Shown here in pieces: positions 43,218-53,112 of a DNA stretch of 64,000 nt; within the stretch, counting starts at the first letter, position 1; each line of letters starts with the position of its first letter. Under the pieces are notes generated by a model that did not search any database, had not been told where the DNA came from, and was given only the letters and a program-made list of their open reading frames with translations. The DNA comes from Nitrospirales bacterium (lineage in GTDB: Bacteria > Nitrospirota > Nitrospiria > Nitrospirales > UBA8639). Made by a program: the position numbers and the translations under genes. The stretch lies in assembly GCA_029261235.1 (NCBI GenBank), contig JAJDBS010000065.1:1-64000 (forward strand), read 5' to 3'.

Positions 43218-43780
43218 GCCGTCACCTGTGATTCCAAGACAAAGCGAATCACAAAAGAAAAGACTCTCTCTCCTTCGCTATCTACTTGATCGAGGATTTC
43301 AACAACTGGCAATGACCGAATCACTTGGTGATTTTCTAGCGAATCGATATATTTTTCGATTTCCTGGTGAGAAAGAGATTGTCCTCGAATTTCAACAGCC
43401 TGATCAGCCATTCGAACATGATCCAACCAAATACCAAGGCCATCGATACTGCGCTTGACCCCTTGCAATAAGGCCATCGGCTGTTCTTTCCCCAACGCTT
43501 GCACGTGTCTTTCTTGAACAGCACGACGAAGAAGTTGCTTGTGCTTCTGATACTGCTCTAGCCGACTCAATGTCGCTTGAAGCTTTACACGAGATTGTGT
43601 TTGAACATCTTTCTCAAGAAGTAAAACTTCTAATGCTTGTTGTTTGCTCTGAGTCCACCACCAACTTGACACTGCAATCCCCAAACAGAGAACAACACAT
43701 ATCCATCCATAGCCTCGATTGTATTCCCTGGCCGGCCGAGTAGGGTACAGAAGATGCCGAGCTAAATTAATTTTAATCAT
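43214..43780 (-). CDS. pilN: PilN-like type IV pilus alignment protein
   Basis: The product starts MIKINLARHLL, the PilN motif that binds the PilM groove, then one membrane helix (about 25-42, GWICVVLCLGIAVSSWW), a coiled coil and a periplasmic domain with SLSHQEIEKYIDSLE. ATG 43780 is chosen because the motif begins there and the ATG overlaps the pilM stop; a GTG three codons upstream is possible. Part of the coupled pilMNOP unit. Confidence 0.85.
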   Translation of the reverse strand: MIKINLARHLLYPTRPAREYNRGYGWICVVLCLGIAVSSWWWTQSKQQALEVLLLEKDVQTQSRVKLQATLSRLEQYQKHKQLLRRAVQERHVQALGKEQPMALLQGVKRSIDGLGIWLDHVRMADQAVEIRGQSLSHQEIEKYIDSLENHQVIRSLPVVEILDQVDSEGERVFSFVIRFVLESQVTA

Positions 43781-44840
43781 GTCCAACACCGCGCAGCGCC
43801 ATCCCCACAGCTACACCCATTAAAGGCGCCGCATTCTGAAAACACACATCTTGTTGAATACCCGAAGGAATCGTTATCGACTGAAAGGGATCCAACAGCT
43901 GAACTTCCTCCCCGAGAGATTCCGCCAATATTGATGCGATGTCAGGCGCCACAGCATATCCACCAGACAACAGTATTCTCCGATTCATGACTGGTGCGTC
44001 ACGATTCGAGAACGATTCCCAGGTTTCACAAATTCGCTCGCGAATTTCTTGTATAAATTTCTCTAGCAGACGTGTCCCTGGGGTTTCCAAATTCTCCCTC
44101 GGTTTCCTCTGTTCCAATGAGGGCTTCAGGATGAACATCTGCTCAAAAAACTCTCCATACCATTCAGCATGATAGGGGAATTTTCGAATACACCCCGGTT
44201 CTCCTTCAACGATAACCACCATAACCATTCCCGTTGGCCCGATATGGGCTAGTAACCATGCCCCTTCATCCCCATGGTTGTGGACCACCAAATTAACCAG
44301 GGCAAAGGCATCAACATCAACAAATCGGAGTGTCATCCCATCTTGACGAAACGCTTCCACACGTCGCTCAACACATTCCTTTTTGGCTACAACGAGAACA
44401 TGCTCCTGCTGCTCTGCCGTGGAATGAGAACACGGATTCTGGCGATGGACATCCCAATACACATCCTCAACATCAAATGCTATATACCGATCGAGTTCTA
44501 AAGTAAGATGCTCCCGAAGATCCTTCTCCGTCATGGCAGGAAGAGTCATCGATTTAACAAACACCGATGGTCCCGATAACGACGTTCCCATCGTACCGAA
44601 AGGAATCTCGATTTTTTCTTGTAAGGATTCGATCAGTCCGGCATAAGATCGTTCATCAGGGTTGTCGGTCTGACAAACGGATTGAAGTGAGAAGTCGGCT
44701 AAGAATAACCCACTGCGATCTGCCTGAAGGACAACAGTCTTCATCAAGCTCGTTCCGATATCAACACCCGTTGCCCTTGAAACATGACCAAAGATTGCCT
44801 TGGCCGAACGAACGATTTGTTGCCAGTTATATGCGCTCAA
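43773..44840 (-). CDS. pilM: PilM-like type IV pilus actin-fold ATPase
   Basis: A 355-residue cytoplasmic actin-like protein. ATP-fold motifs are TGVDIGTSLMKTVVL near residues 24-38 and RRILLSGGYAVAPDI at about 290. It binds the N-terminus of PilN and helps build the type IV pilus alignment complex. The start is TTG with GAGG five bases upstream. It heads pilMNOP after a 283-base gap from rapZ that contains nested palindromes. Confidence 0.88.
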   Translation of the reverse strand: MSAYNWQQIVRSAKAIFGHVSRATGVDIGTSLMKTVVLQADRSGLFLADFSLQSVCQTDNPDERSYAGLIESLQEKIEIPFGTMGTSLSGPSVFVKSMTLPAMTEKDLREHLTLELDRYIAFDVEDVYWDVHRQNPCSHSTAEQQEHVLVVAKKECVERRVEAFRQDGMTLRFVDVDAFALVNLVVHNHGDEGAWLLAHIGPTGMVMVVIVEGEPGCIRKFPYHAEWYGEFFEQMFILKPSLEQRKPRENLETPGTRLLEKFIQEIRERICETWESFSNRDAPVMNRRILLSGGYAVAPDIASILAESLGEEVQLLDPFQSITIPSGIQQDVCFQNAAPLMGVAVGMALRGVGHD

Positions 44841-44905
44841 CGTAACCTCACTTCCATTCCGTCTTTACCTCTAGTTGTATCTGTATTGCTTTCACTTCTG
44901 CCATT

Positions 44906-44935
44906 ACTCAATATGAGTATTACGTATTTATACTC
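44906..44935 (-). promoter_or_regulatory. Nested palindromes upstream of pilM
   Basis: Three alternating copies of TACTC/GAGTA make two overlapping palindromes: ACTCA-ATA-TGAGT (44906-44918) and GAGTAT-N9-ATACTC (44915-44935). They lie 66-95 bases before the pilM start, and the reverse strand contains a -10-like TATAAA. A repressor or activator site is the simplest reading. Confidence 0.4.
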
Positions 44936-45123
44936 TAGCAATGAATGGGGTTTTCATCGATGGGAAATCCATCTGCACCGAATTTCAAAGGGGCAGAGAC
45001 CCATCATGATAGGAAACGAAAGGACGAAACAGGATGTTAGGTCAATCAGCAGGCAGGAAAAGAAATGACGAGAAGAGGAATGTAGGTTTCATCAGTCTCA
45101 ATGATCTGAATAACATTGAAACC

Positions 45124-46044
45124 TTATGCGGGTTCAATGATCTCTTTTTGAATCTCTCGATGCCTCACATTCACCTCATACCCTAAGGTTTTAAAAATGT
45201 CTTTCATATATAACGCCATAGCCACTGAGCGATGCCGCCCTCCCGTGCAGCCAAAGCCAATGGTCAAATAACTCCGTTGTTCTCGTTCGAACAACGGAAG
45301 TAAAAAAGTAAAAAAGTTTTGCAAATGCTCCAAAAAATCCTTCCCTTCTTTATTCCCCAGAACAAACTGCTGAATTTCAGGATGTTCCCCTGTCAACGGT
45401 TGAAGGTCTTGCACAAAATGTGGATTACGAAGGAATCGCACATCAAACATGACATCGACATCAACCGGGATCCCGAATTTATAGCCAAAACTTAAGAGAT
45501 TGATTTTTAGTGTTTGCTCATCAGTTTGTTCACGATAATGTTCGATCATCCAGGATTTTAAGTCATGGACTGAAAAATCTGATGTATCTAAGATCCGATG
45601 TGCTCGGTTTCGGAGACTCTGTAAACGCTCCCGCTCCAATTGAATCCCTTCAATGACAGGCCGTTGAGGCAGAAGAGGGTGCGGACGACGTGACTCAGAA
45701 AACCGTCTGACTAAAATGTCGTCCTTGGCTTCTAAAAACAACAGTTCAACCTGACAGCCGTTTGTCTGTAAGCCTTCTAAATTACTCAGCAAATCGTCAA
45801 AAAATGCGCGTTCGCGAATATCAATACCCAAAGCGACCTTCTGCACATCTTTACCGGGCTGCGTACACAGTTCAGTGAATTTTTGAAAGAGGGCAGGCGG
45901 AAGATTATCAACACAAAAAAACCCTAAATCCTCTAAACACTTAAGAGCCTGGGTTTTACCCGACCCCGATGTCCCCGTGACCATCATAAACTGAAGTGGT
46001 ACGGCCTCACTTTCAATCGGATTGTGCGAAACCTCAGAGATCAT
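45124..46044 (-). CDS. rapZ: RNase adapter protein RapZ
   Basis: The 306-residue P-loop protein has Walker A GTSGSGKT at 24-31, CVDNLPPALF and the conserved C-terminal block IGFGCTGGRHRSVAMA. In enterobacteria RapZ guides RNase E to the GlmZ RNA to control glucosamine-6-phosphate synthesis; its role outside that group is less clear. It lies behind rpoN, its usual neighbour, after 144 bases. Confidence 0.93.
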   Translation of the reverse strand: MISEVSHNPIESEAVPLQFMMVTGTSGSGKTQALKCLEDLGFFCVDNLPPALFQKFTELCTQPGKDVQKVALGIDIRERAFFDDLLSNLEGLQTNGCQVELLFLEAKDDILVRRFSESRRPHPLLPQRPVIEGIQLERERLQSLRNRAHRILDTSDFSVHDLKSWMIEHYREQTDEQTLKINLLSFGYKFGIPVDVDVMFDVRFLRNPHFVQDLQPLTGEHPEIQQFVLGNKEGKDFLEHLQNFFTFLLPLFEREQRSYLTIGFGCTGGRHRSVAMALYMKDIFKTLGYEVNVRHREIQKEIIEPA

Positions 46045-46188
46045 AACAATACTCCCAGAACGACATGAAATGATCGCGAATTAAATCAGGCTGCAGACGA
46101 TGGACAATAGACACCAAAATTCTTCAGCTTTTCTATTTCAACTTCATCTCATCTGCCACCTAACTTCAGGCAAACCCAATGACCGCAA

Positions 46189-47706
46189 TTAAGTAGGAAT
46201 ACGTTTTCGCTGGCTGGCTGAGGCAATGTGAAGTTCCGCTCGATATTTGGCGATTGTTCGACGGGCAATCAATATATTTTTCTGTTTGAGTCCAGCAACG
46301 ATCTCTTGATCTTTTAACGGGTTGGCTGACTCTTCCTGGGCAACCATTTCCCTGATCAACTCTCGCACCGTGACAGAAGACATATCCTCACCACGATTAT
46401 CCGCACGCTGAATTCCTGCATTAAAAAAGAACTTCAGCTCCAAAATTCCTTGAGGGCAATGGACATACTTATTGGTCGTTACCCGACTAATGGTCGACTC
46501 ATGCATCCCAACATCCTCGGCAACTTGCTTCAACACCAACGGGCGCAGATACTGAATACCTTTTTCGAGGAAAGCTTCTTGGAATTTTATCAAACTCGTC
46601 ACAACTTTCACGATGGTTTTATTACGCTGATCAATGCTTCGAATAATCCATTGTGCGCCTTTGAGTTTCTCTTCCAAATAGGTTTTGGTTGTCCCCGCAT
46701 CTTCGCCTGAAGATGCGAGCAAGCGTCGATAATACGGACTAATCCTCAACCGAGGAAGTCCATCTTCATTCAATAACACGACCCATTCGCCCTCATGCTT
46801 GACGACATAGACGTCAGGGATAATAATGGAATTACTGTCCGTTGAGAATGGCCGCCCAGGCTTAGGCTCTAAGCCCTCAATCACATGTACAGCCTCATAC
46901 ACCTCATCCAGCGTCACACTCAAGGTTTTTGCAACAACTTGATACCGTTTTTTTTGTAGATCGATTAAATGATTATTGATGATCGCGGACACCACTTCCA
47001 TAGAAACCTCAGAAGGAAGATTTTTTTCTAAGCCCGCCTCATCGTACTGAATAAGTTTTAGCTGAATCTGTAAACATTCTGCCAAATCGTGGGCCGCCAC
47101 GCCTGGTGGGTCAAATGTCTGTATCTGGCGAAGCACGGACTCCAGTTGATCACAAGAACAGTGAGCATCCTCGACTAACTCTGGCAGTGGGACTCGCAAA
47201 TAACCATCTTCGTCTAAATTCCCAATAATCAGACGCCCAATATCTCGATCCTCCCCTTCCAATGACGACAATCGGAGTTGCCAATCTAGGTGTTCTTCAA
47301 GCGATGTTGGTTTCGTTAAGGTCTGTTCATACGAAGGAAACTCCTCATCTCCGGCCCCGATTTGATCACGTTGCGCTGGACGCCAATCATTACCTAAAAT
47401 ATTATCCCACTCTTCAGATGTCAGCGGTTCACTTTCCTTGATCGCTGGCTGAGCTTCATCAGAATCCGTCGATCCGGTGCTATCGGCCTCAACCTCCTTG
47501 ACTTGCTCATTCCCTTCTTCCGTATTCGCCGTTTCTTCTTCCTGTGATTCTAGTGCCTGATCTTCTAGGAGCGGGTTTTCAACCAACTGTTGCACTAAGT
47601 TTTGCTGCAGCTCCAATCGCGACAATTGTAACAACTTGATTGCTTGTTGCAGCTGGGGCGTCATCACCAGCTTTTGCGAGAGGCGGAGATCTAAGCGAAG
47701 GTCCAT
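46189..47706 (-). CDS. rpoN: RNA polymerase sigma-54 factor
   Basis: The 505-residue protein has the Gln/Leu-rich activator-interacting N-terminus (LSQKLVMTPQLQQAIKLLQLSRLEL), an acidic region II, the core-binding domain (about 130-330), and the C-terminal RpoN box ARRTIAKYR at 481-489 that reads the -24 element. It transcribes enhancer-dependent genes, which in other bacteria include nitrogen, pilus and PEP-CTERM genes. It follows lptB by 20 bases. Confidence 0.95.
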   Translation of the reverse strand: MDLRLDLRLSQKLVMTPQLQQAIKLLQLSRLELQQNLVQQLVENPLLEDQALESQEEETANTEEGNEQVKEVEADSTGSTDSDEAQPAIKESEPLTSEEWDNILGNDWRPAQRDQIGAGDEEFPSYEQTLTKPTSLEEHLDWQLRLSSLEGEDRDIGRLIIGNLDEDGYLRVPLPELVEDAHCSCDQLESVLRQIQTFDPPGVAAHDLAECLQIQLKLIQYDEAGLEKNLPSEVSMEVVSAIINNHLIDLQKKRYQVVAKTLSVTLDEVYEAVHVIEGLEPKPGRPFSTDSNSIIIPDVYVVKHEGEWVVLLNEDGLPRLRISPYYRRLLASSGEDAGTTKTYLEEKLKGAQWIIRSIDQRNKTIVKVVTSLIKFQEAFLEKGIQYLRPLVLKQVAEDVGMHESTISRVTTNKYVHCPQGILELKFFFNAGIQRADNRGEDMSSVTVRELIREMVAQEESANPLKDQEIVAGLKQKNILIARRTIAKYRAELHIASASQRKRIPT

Positions 47707-47726
47707 AAGAATAAATTTATCTCACG

Positions 47727-48479
47727 TTATTGGGACATTTTAAAACGTTCGCCCAAGTACACAGCCCGTGCCTTTGGACTATTCACGATCAACTCTGGGG
47801 GTCCACTCTCCAAAATCAGACCTTCACTTATTATATAGGCTCGGTCGGTAATGGAAAGCGTATCTTGCACATTGTGATCAGTAATGAGAATACCAATGTT
47901 TTTCTTTGTGAGGTTGGTCAAAATATCCTGAATATCCCCTACTGCGATCGGATCAATGCCTGCAAAGGGCTCATCAAGTAAAAGAAAGTTGGGATTCGTT
48001 GCTAATGCGCGAGTAATTTCCAACCGCCGCCGCTCTCCCCCTGATAGGGTATAAGAAGCATGAGTCCGAAGGCGGGTAAGATTGAGTTCTTCCAGCAAGA
48101 CATCTAAACGATTTTTCCGGTCTGTGGTTGAGAGCTTCAGTGTTTCGAGGACAGCCAATACATTGTCCTCCACTGAAAGTCTACGAAAGATTGAGGCTTC
48201 TTGAGGCAAATAACCAATACCACGTCTTGCACGTTGATACATCGGAAGGTGAGTTATTTCCTCTTGATTAAGAAAAATACCACCCTGATCTGGCTGACAA
48301 AGCCCCACGACCATATCAAAAATCGTAGTTTTTCCGGCACCATTCGGACCTAGTAGCCCTACGATTTCTCCGCCCAACAATTCAACACTCACTCCACGAA
48401 CAACTTGTCGGCCCTTGAAACTTTTGTGAAGATTCTTCGCAGAAACTTTCTTGGAAACCTGTGCCTGAACTTCCGTCAT
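47727..48479 (-). CDS. lptB: LPS export ABC transporter ATP-binding protein
   Basis: Cytoplasmic ATPase of the LptB2FG complex that extracts lipopolysaccharide from the inner membrane. Walker A GLLGPNGAGKTT, Q-loop, signature LSGGERRRLEI, Walker B FLLLDEPFAGIDPIA and the switch His in ITDHNV are present. I use ATG 48479 (MTEVQAQ); a TTG six codons upstream is possible. The presence of lptB-lptA-lptC supports a Gram-negative outer membrane. It leads to rpoN, as in many proteobacteria. Confidence 0.94.
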   Translation of the reverse strand: MTEVQAQVSKKVSAKNLHKSFKGRQVVRGVSVELLGGEIVGLLGPNGAGKTTIFDMVVGLCQPDQGGIFLNQEEITHLPMYQRARRGIGYLPQEASIFRRLSVEDNVLAVLETLKLSTTDRKNRLDVLLEELNLTRLRTHASYTLSGGERRRLEITRALATNPNFLLLDEPFAGIDPIAVGDIQDILTNLTKKNIGILITDHNVQDTLSITDRAYIISEGLILESGPPELIVNSPKARAVYLGERFKMSQ

Positions 48480-48681
48480 GGGCAGGATACGACGCAAACC
48501 GATTGCATTATCGTGAAACCAAAAACAGCATACTTACCTCGTTGAAAGCTAGTTATCATGCGACATACGGATGTGTTGCCGTCAAACTCTCGGTTAATTT
48601 TTATCCACCACACATTCACAAATATTCATGCTACGCTCACTTCGAGCGTTTCCGAATATCAAGCAATTATGAAAGTGCACG

Positions 48682-49206
48682 CTAATTCACTTCTGCCTCT
48701 TCAATCGTGACACGAGTGCCACCTTCGACAGTACTCCGATTTTCTTTTAGATACATTGTGATCTTCTGCCCACTCACCCGCGTACCATCCTGCCATACAA
48801 CAGGAGATCCTAAAAGAATGATCTTTTCATTTTTCTTGTCATAAAGAGCACGTCTACATGTTGCGCGGCTTTCACCTTTGGTAATCTTGACATGACCCTT
48901 CGCTTCAATCACTCGGATTTCTTTCTTTGAATTTCCTGGCGAAGATGGCCCAGCAGGAGAGGATACTTGGACGCCGTTTTCCATAAAATACACTATCATG
49001 ACATCGGAATAGACAACCAGTTCCTCCTGTACCATTTTCACGTTTTCACGAAATACAGCCTTATTGGCCTGGCTACTAGCCGTCATAGTATTCGAAGTAA
49101 TCACCGTTGCTGCTTGTTGGCTTTCTCCCCACACTAAAATGGGAAAACAGACAACAGCACCAACAATGACCAACCAACGACTGTTGACCCACAGCGAATG
49201 TTTTAT
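48682..49206 (-). CDS. lptA: LPS transport periplasmic protein LptA (possible AUA start)
   Basis: The product has an N-terminal signal (core LVIVGAVVCFPILVWG) and an OstA-like beta-jellyroll with NKAVFRENVKMVQEELVVYSDVM, IRVIEAKGHVKITKGE and RALYDKKNEKIILLGSPVVWQDG. It forms part of the LPS bridge. The TTG at 49173 has no ribosome site. GGAGGT lies nine bases before an ATA at 49204-49206 that overlaps the lptC stop as ATAA and yields a better signal peptide with basic residues, so I extend to it. This start is inference. Confidence 0.8.
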   Translation of the reverse strand: MKHSLWVNSRWLVIVGAVVCFPILVWGESQQAATVITSNTMTASSQANKAVFRENVKMVQEELVVYSDVMIVYFMENGVQVSSPAGPSSPGNSKKEIRVIEAKGHVKITKGESRATCRRALYDKKNEKIILLGSPVVWQDGTRVSGQKITMYLKENRSTVEGGTRVTIEEAEVN

Positions 49207-49781
49207 GGTGAAGATACCTCCGCACGAACATCATGAAGCAATTGAAATTCTTTTTTCTCAATATCTCCGATCAAACCTGTTCCGGTTATGACTAACCCAT
49301 CAGCTCTAATGACGACAGAATCCTCCGTCTGAATTTTTCGTGCATCTTCCTTCCATGTCAATCTGTCAGAAAATACTTGATACCCAGCCTCGAAGGTCAT
49401 GATTGTTTTCTTATCTTGGCTGACTAAATCGAAATCGTTGTTTTCGGTATTCATCAGACCCTCTTCTGCCACGATATGTAATTGTTCTTTTTGAAAATCC
49501 TCATCAAACAACTGAACCTTCACCTCTTGTAATTCGGCAGTATGCTTCTCATCATAGACTTTCGCTTGATCAGCCGTGACTACCCATTTTGATGCACCCG
49601 ATCGAGTTTGGTGATAGGAAAAACCTTGAATCCAGGCGTCTGCTCCTTGCTGTGCTTGCGTTGGGACCGAAGCTGTGGCTGCACTTCTTGCTTGCATATG
49701 GGTGATCACTCGATGGGCAACAAAAACAGTCAACGCAATGACTGATATCGTTAGGACACTCCGAATAATGTAGGTTTTCAT
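49203..49781 (-). CDS. lptC: LPS export protein LptC
   Basis: From ATG 49781 the product has one N-terminal membrane helix (IIRSVLTISVIALTVFVAH) and an LptC beta-domain with WVVTADQAKVYDEKHTAELQEVKVQLFDE and GYQVFSDRLTWKEDARKIQTEDSVVI. It hands LPS from LptB2FG to LptA. An ATG-frame extension of 17 codons upstream lacks a helix-compatible start and is not used. The stop overlaps the proposed lptA start. Confidence 0.88.
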   Translation of the reverse strand: MKTYIIRSVLTISVIALTVFVAHRVITHMQARSAATASVPTQAQQGADAWIQGFSYHQTRSGASKWVVTADQAKVYDEKHTAELQEVKVQLFDEDFQKEQLHIVAEEGLMNTENNDFDLVSQDKKTIMTFEAGYQVFSDRLTWKEDARKIQTEDSVVIRADGLVITGTGLIGDIEKKEFQLLHDVRAEVSSP

Positions 49782-49959
49782 CAGTTCTCGATGAGAACAC
49801 CAAGAAAGATCAGAGCGCCAAAGACCCAGCAAAAATCATAGCACAGGGCATTTTTCAAGTAAATAAATGCCCTGCGCTGATAGGTAGATGACGTGTACTT
49901 AGGGAGAGAAAAGAAATAAACAAAGAGGAAAAGCAGAAGGAAAGGTACGCAGAAATTTC

Positions 49960-50361
49960 CTATTCTTGAGAATCTGCTGTTGTCGTGAGTTCTTGATCTC
50001 CAGCAACGCCTTCAACAAATTCAATTGCCACTAATTTAGCAGCGTCTCCAGGTCGCTGTCTTGTCTTGATGATCCTTGTATAGCCACCATGACGAGTCGA
50101 AAATCTCTTGGCAACATCATCAAAAAGCTTGGAAACAGCCTCTTTTGTGCGCAGCACACGAAGTGCACCTCTCCGGGCATGGAGAGTTCCTTCTTTACCG
50201 AGCGTAATAAGCTTATCTGCAATTCCACGCAACTCTTTAGCTTTGGCTTCAGTCGTTTCGATACGTTCATGCTCAACTAACGATGTGGCTAAATTTCGAA
50301 AGAGTGCGAGCCTATGCTTTGTATTTCGCCCTAATTGTCTTCCACGTTTTCTATGACGCAC
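49960..50361 (-). CDS. rplQ: 50S ribosomal protein L17
   Basis: The 133-residue product begins [24 protein letters not shown], the universal L17 start, and ends with an acidic tail. It lies 24 bases after rpoA and closes the alpha operon; a 127-base gap separates it from lptC. Confidence 0.97.
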   Translation of the reverse strand: MRHRKRGRQLGRNTKHRLALFRNLATSLVEHERIETTEAKAKELRGIADKLITLGKEGTLHARRGALRVLRTKEAVSKLFDDVAKRFSTRHGGYTRIIKTRQRPGDAAKLVAIEFVEGVAGDQELTTTADSQE

Positions 50362-50385
50362 AACGACGCCCTCCTTGTATCATAG

Positions 50386-51372
50386 TCAGGAATGGGATTC
50401 AGTGACTTCGCTAACTTTTGTCCCTAACTCCAATCCCATTTCTAATAAGACTTCTTTAATTTCATTCAAAGACTTTTTCCCGAAGTTCTTAGTCTTCAAC
50501 ATTTCATTTTCGCTTCGCTGAACTAATTCACCAATACTTTTAATATTGGCATTCTTCAAACAATTGGCTGCACGAACCGAAAGCTCTAGCTCATTGACGC
50601 TGCGAAACAAATGCTGGTTTATTTGCAAATTCGCGTCGTCAGCGCTGTCTTCCTGGACCGGTTCGGCTGAATCATCTGATGGTAAACATATATCCAAATG
50701 GTCTCGCAAAATACTTCCAGCAGCAGTCACCGCTTCTTGGGGAGTAATACTGTCATCGGTCCAGACTTCAAGAAGTAATTTGTCATAATCAGTAATTCGC
50801 CCGACACGCGCGCTTTCGACGCTAAAATTTACGCGTTTAATCGGCGAAAAGACCGAATCAACTGGAATCACTCCGATCGGCAGTCCCTCTTCTTTATTTC
50901 GCTCAGCTGGAACATACCCTCGACCAGGCTTCACAATAAGCTCAATATTTAATGAGGCATCCTTGTCTAATGTCGCGATATGCAAATCTGGATTCAATAT
51001 TGTGACATCAGCATCAACATTAAGGTCACCCGCTTTCACTTCACCAGGACCCGTCTTTGTTAAGTGAATAGCCTTGGCCTTATCTGAATAGAGCCGTAAC
51101 CGTATCCCTTTAATGTTGAGAATCAGGATCGTGACATCTTCAGTGACCCCAGGTATGGTGGAAAATTCATGATAGACCCCTTCTATCTTGACAGAGGTCA
51201 CAGCCGCGCCTGGGAGAGATGAAAGCAGAACTCTACGCAGAGCACTACCCATTGTCGTCCCAAACCCTCGTTCAAAGGGTTCGGCAACAAACTTGCCATA
51301 CGTTGCCGAAGCCGTGTCTTTTTCCAACTCCAGCTTTGTTGGCAATTGGAAATCCTTCATGCTTGTAATCAT
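50386..51372 (-). CDS. rpoA: RNA polymerase alpha subunit
   Basis: The product (about 328 residues) has the dimerising N-terminal domain ([28 protein letters not shown]) and the C-terminal DNA-contact domain ([40 protein letters not shown]). ATG 51372 with GGGAG upstream is preferred over the upstream in-frame start at 51402. Standard alpha-operon position between rpsD and rplQ. Confidence 0.96.
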   Translation of the reverse strand: MITSMKDFQLPTKLELEKDTASATYGKFVAEPFERGFGTTMGSALRRVLLSSLPGAAVTSVKIEGVYHEFSTIPGVTEDVTILILNIKGIRLRLYSDKAKAIHLTKTGPGEVKAGDLNVDADVTILNPDLHIATLDKDASLNIELIVKPGRGYVPAERNKEEGLPIGVIPVDSVFSPIKRVNFSVESARVGRITDYDKLLLEVWTDDSITPQEAVTAAGSILRDHLDICLPSDDSAEPVQEDSADDANLQINQHLFRSVNELELSVRAANCLKNANIKSIGELVQRSENEMLKTKNFGKKSLNEIKEVLLEMGLELGTKVSEVTESHS

Positions 51373-51470
51373 AAGGATCGCGTCTCCCTTTCTTGATCCC
51401 AAGGCGGTAGCAATTGCCCCATACCCCCTGTATCGTTTCTATAGCTCATGAACCATCCTGTTCATCAACA

Positions 51471-52100
51471 TTACCGTGAATACAATTCCACTACAACTTG
51501 CTCATTCACTAACACATCAATATCATCTTTGGTGGGAAGAGCTTGAACCGTTCCTTTTAATAAATTACGCTCCATGTCTAACCAATTCGGAACCCCTCGA
51601 CCCTCTGCAATTTCCAGAGCTGCCTGAACCGGTACAAGTTGACGACTTTTCTCTTTCACTTCGATTGAATCACCGACGTTTATCGTCATTGATGGAATCG
51701 TCGACTTCCTCCCATTCACTAATAAATGCCCGTGATTAACCAACTGCCTGGCCTGTCCTCGTGATGCTGCAAAACCAAGTCGATACACCACGTTATCCAG
51801 TCTTCTCTCCAAAAGACTTAATAGGTGCTCCCCTGTCACGCCTCTGCGTCGTTCAGCTATATGAAATGTTTTGAGAAATTGGCGCTCTTGCATTCCATAG
51901 ACACGACGAAGTTTTTGCTTTTCTCTCAGCTGAGTCCCATATTCTGTAGGCCGTGTTCGTCGAGACTGTCCGTGTTGCCCAGGCGGATAGCTTCGGCGCT
52001 CAATTGCACACTTCTCCGTCATGCACCGTGTGCCTTTTAGGAAAAGCTTGACACCCTCACGTCGACATAATCGACATACAGGCCCTGTATATTTGGCCAT
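51471..52100 (-). CDS. rpsD: 30S ribosomal protein S4
   Basis: The 209-residue protein has the S4 RNA-binding domain ([34 protein letters not shown]). The N-terminus keeps four cysteines (9, 12, 26, 31), the zinc-binding form. S4 nucleates 30S assembly and in some bacteria represses its own operon. Confidence 0.97.
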   Translation of the reverse strand: MAKYTGPVCRLCRREGVKLFLKGTRCMTEKCAIERRSYPPGQHGQSRRTRPTEYGTQLREKQKLRRVYGMQERQFLKTFHIAERRRGVTGEHLLSLLERRLDNVVYRLGFAASRGQARQLVNHGHLLVNGRKSTIPSMTINVGDSIEVKEKSRQLVPVQAALEIAEGRGVPNWLDMERNLLKGTVQALPTKDDIDVLVNEQVVVELYSR

Positions 52101-52152
52101 AACCGTTCTCCCCCTATCATCAAGATTCTACTTAAACTTTTACCTAGACAAT

Positions 52153-52536
52153 TTATACTCTTCGGCGCTTAGGAGGCCGACAACCATTATGAGGTATAGG
52201 CGTGACATCACGAATAAGATTCACGCGCAAACCGACAGACTGGAGTGCTCTAACAGCAGCTTCCCGCCCAGAGCCGGGCCCATTTACATACACATCAACC
52301 TGCCGTAATCCATGTTCCATGGCCTTTTTTGCAGCAACCTCACCAGCACGCGTAGCTGCAAACGGTGTACTCTTTCTCGACCCCTTAAAGCCTTGACTGC
52401 CGGCGCTTGCCCAAGAAACGGCTCCCCCAGTCAAGTCGGTAATGGTCACAATCGTATTATTAAAAGAAGCCATAATATGGACAATGCCAACCTGTACGAT
52501 TTTCCGTTCCTTTTTCTTCCCCTTCTTGACACTCAT
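52153..52536 (-). CDS. rpsK: 30S ribosomal protein S11
   Basis: The 127-residue product contains [20 protein letters not shown] and ends [12 protein letters not shown], both diagnostic of S11. It sits between rpsM and rpsD. Confidence 0.97.
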   Translation of the reverse strand: MSVKKGKKKERKIVQVGIVHIMASFNNTIVTITDLTGGAVSWASAGSQGFKGSRKSTPFAATRAGEVAAKKAMEHGLRQVDVYVNGPGSGREAAVRALQSVGLRVNLIRDVTPIPHNGCRPPKRRRV

Positions 52537-52557
52537 GAACCGTCCCTTTCGCCAGGT

Positions 52558-52929
52558 TTAGCGTTTTGATTTTCCACCGATTGCACCTCGACGGCCTTTT
52601 CTGGTCCTAGCATTCGTTTTAGTCCGTTGACCTCTGACCGGAAGACCCTTACGATGTCGAAGCCCTCGATATGTTCCAATATCCATTAATCGTTTCACAC
52701 TCATTGTGACTTCCTTGCGGAGATCGCCTTCGACGTCATAGTCCTGATCTATCGTTTCCCGCAATTTCACCACTTCATCTTCCTGTAAGTCTTTGATCCT
52801 CGTATCAAAAGAGACGCCGGTCTTACGCAAAATTTCTCTTGAACGAGCCGGGCCAATGCCATAAATATACGTCAACCCGACATCGACTCGCTTTCCAACA
52901 GGAAGTTCTACACCCGCAATTCTGGCCAT
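52558..52929 (-). CDS. rpsM: 30S ribosomal protein S13
   Basis: The 123-residue product begins [26 protein letters not shown] and ends with the basic [16 protein letters not shown] tail that contacts tRNA. Follows rpmJ, as usual in the alpha operon. Confidence 0.97.
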   Translation of the reverse strand: MARIAGVELPVGKRVDVGLTYIYGIGPARSREILRKTGVSFDTRIKDLQEDEVVKLRETIDQDYDVEGDLRKEVTMSVKRLMDIGTYRGLRHRKGLPVRGQRTKTNARTRKGRRGAIGGKSKR

Positions 52930-52987
52930 TGCTTATTTTCCTTCGTTAAAGACACTTCGTGAAATTTCTTATTCAATGAAGCCCTAG

Positions 52988-53101
52988 TTAACCTTGACGC
53001 TGTTTATGTCGAGGGTTTGAACACAAGACTCGAACGACGCCTTTTCGGCGAATCACGCTACATTTGACACAAATTGGCTTGACTGATGATTTCACTTTCA
53101 C
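52988..53101 (-). CDS. rpmJ: 50S ribosomal protein L36
   Basis: A 37-residue protein with GTG start behind [41 protein letters not shown] has the C-x2-C-x12-C-x4-H zinc ribbon of the C+ type of L36. It lies 11 bases after infA and 58 before rpsM. Confidence 0.95.
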   Translation of the reverse strand: MKVKSSVKPICVKCSVIRRKGVVRVLCSNPRHKQRQG

Positions 53102-53112
53102 AATATCACCCT

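Noticed and set aside
48633-48649. ACGCTC/GAGCGT hairpin between lptA and lptB as a terminator
   Set aside because: The stem is short and not followed by T residues in the direction of transcription.
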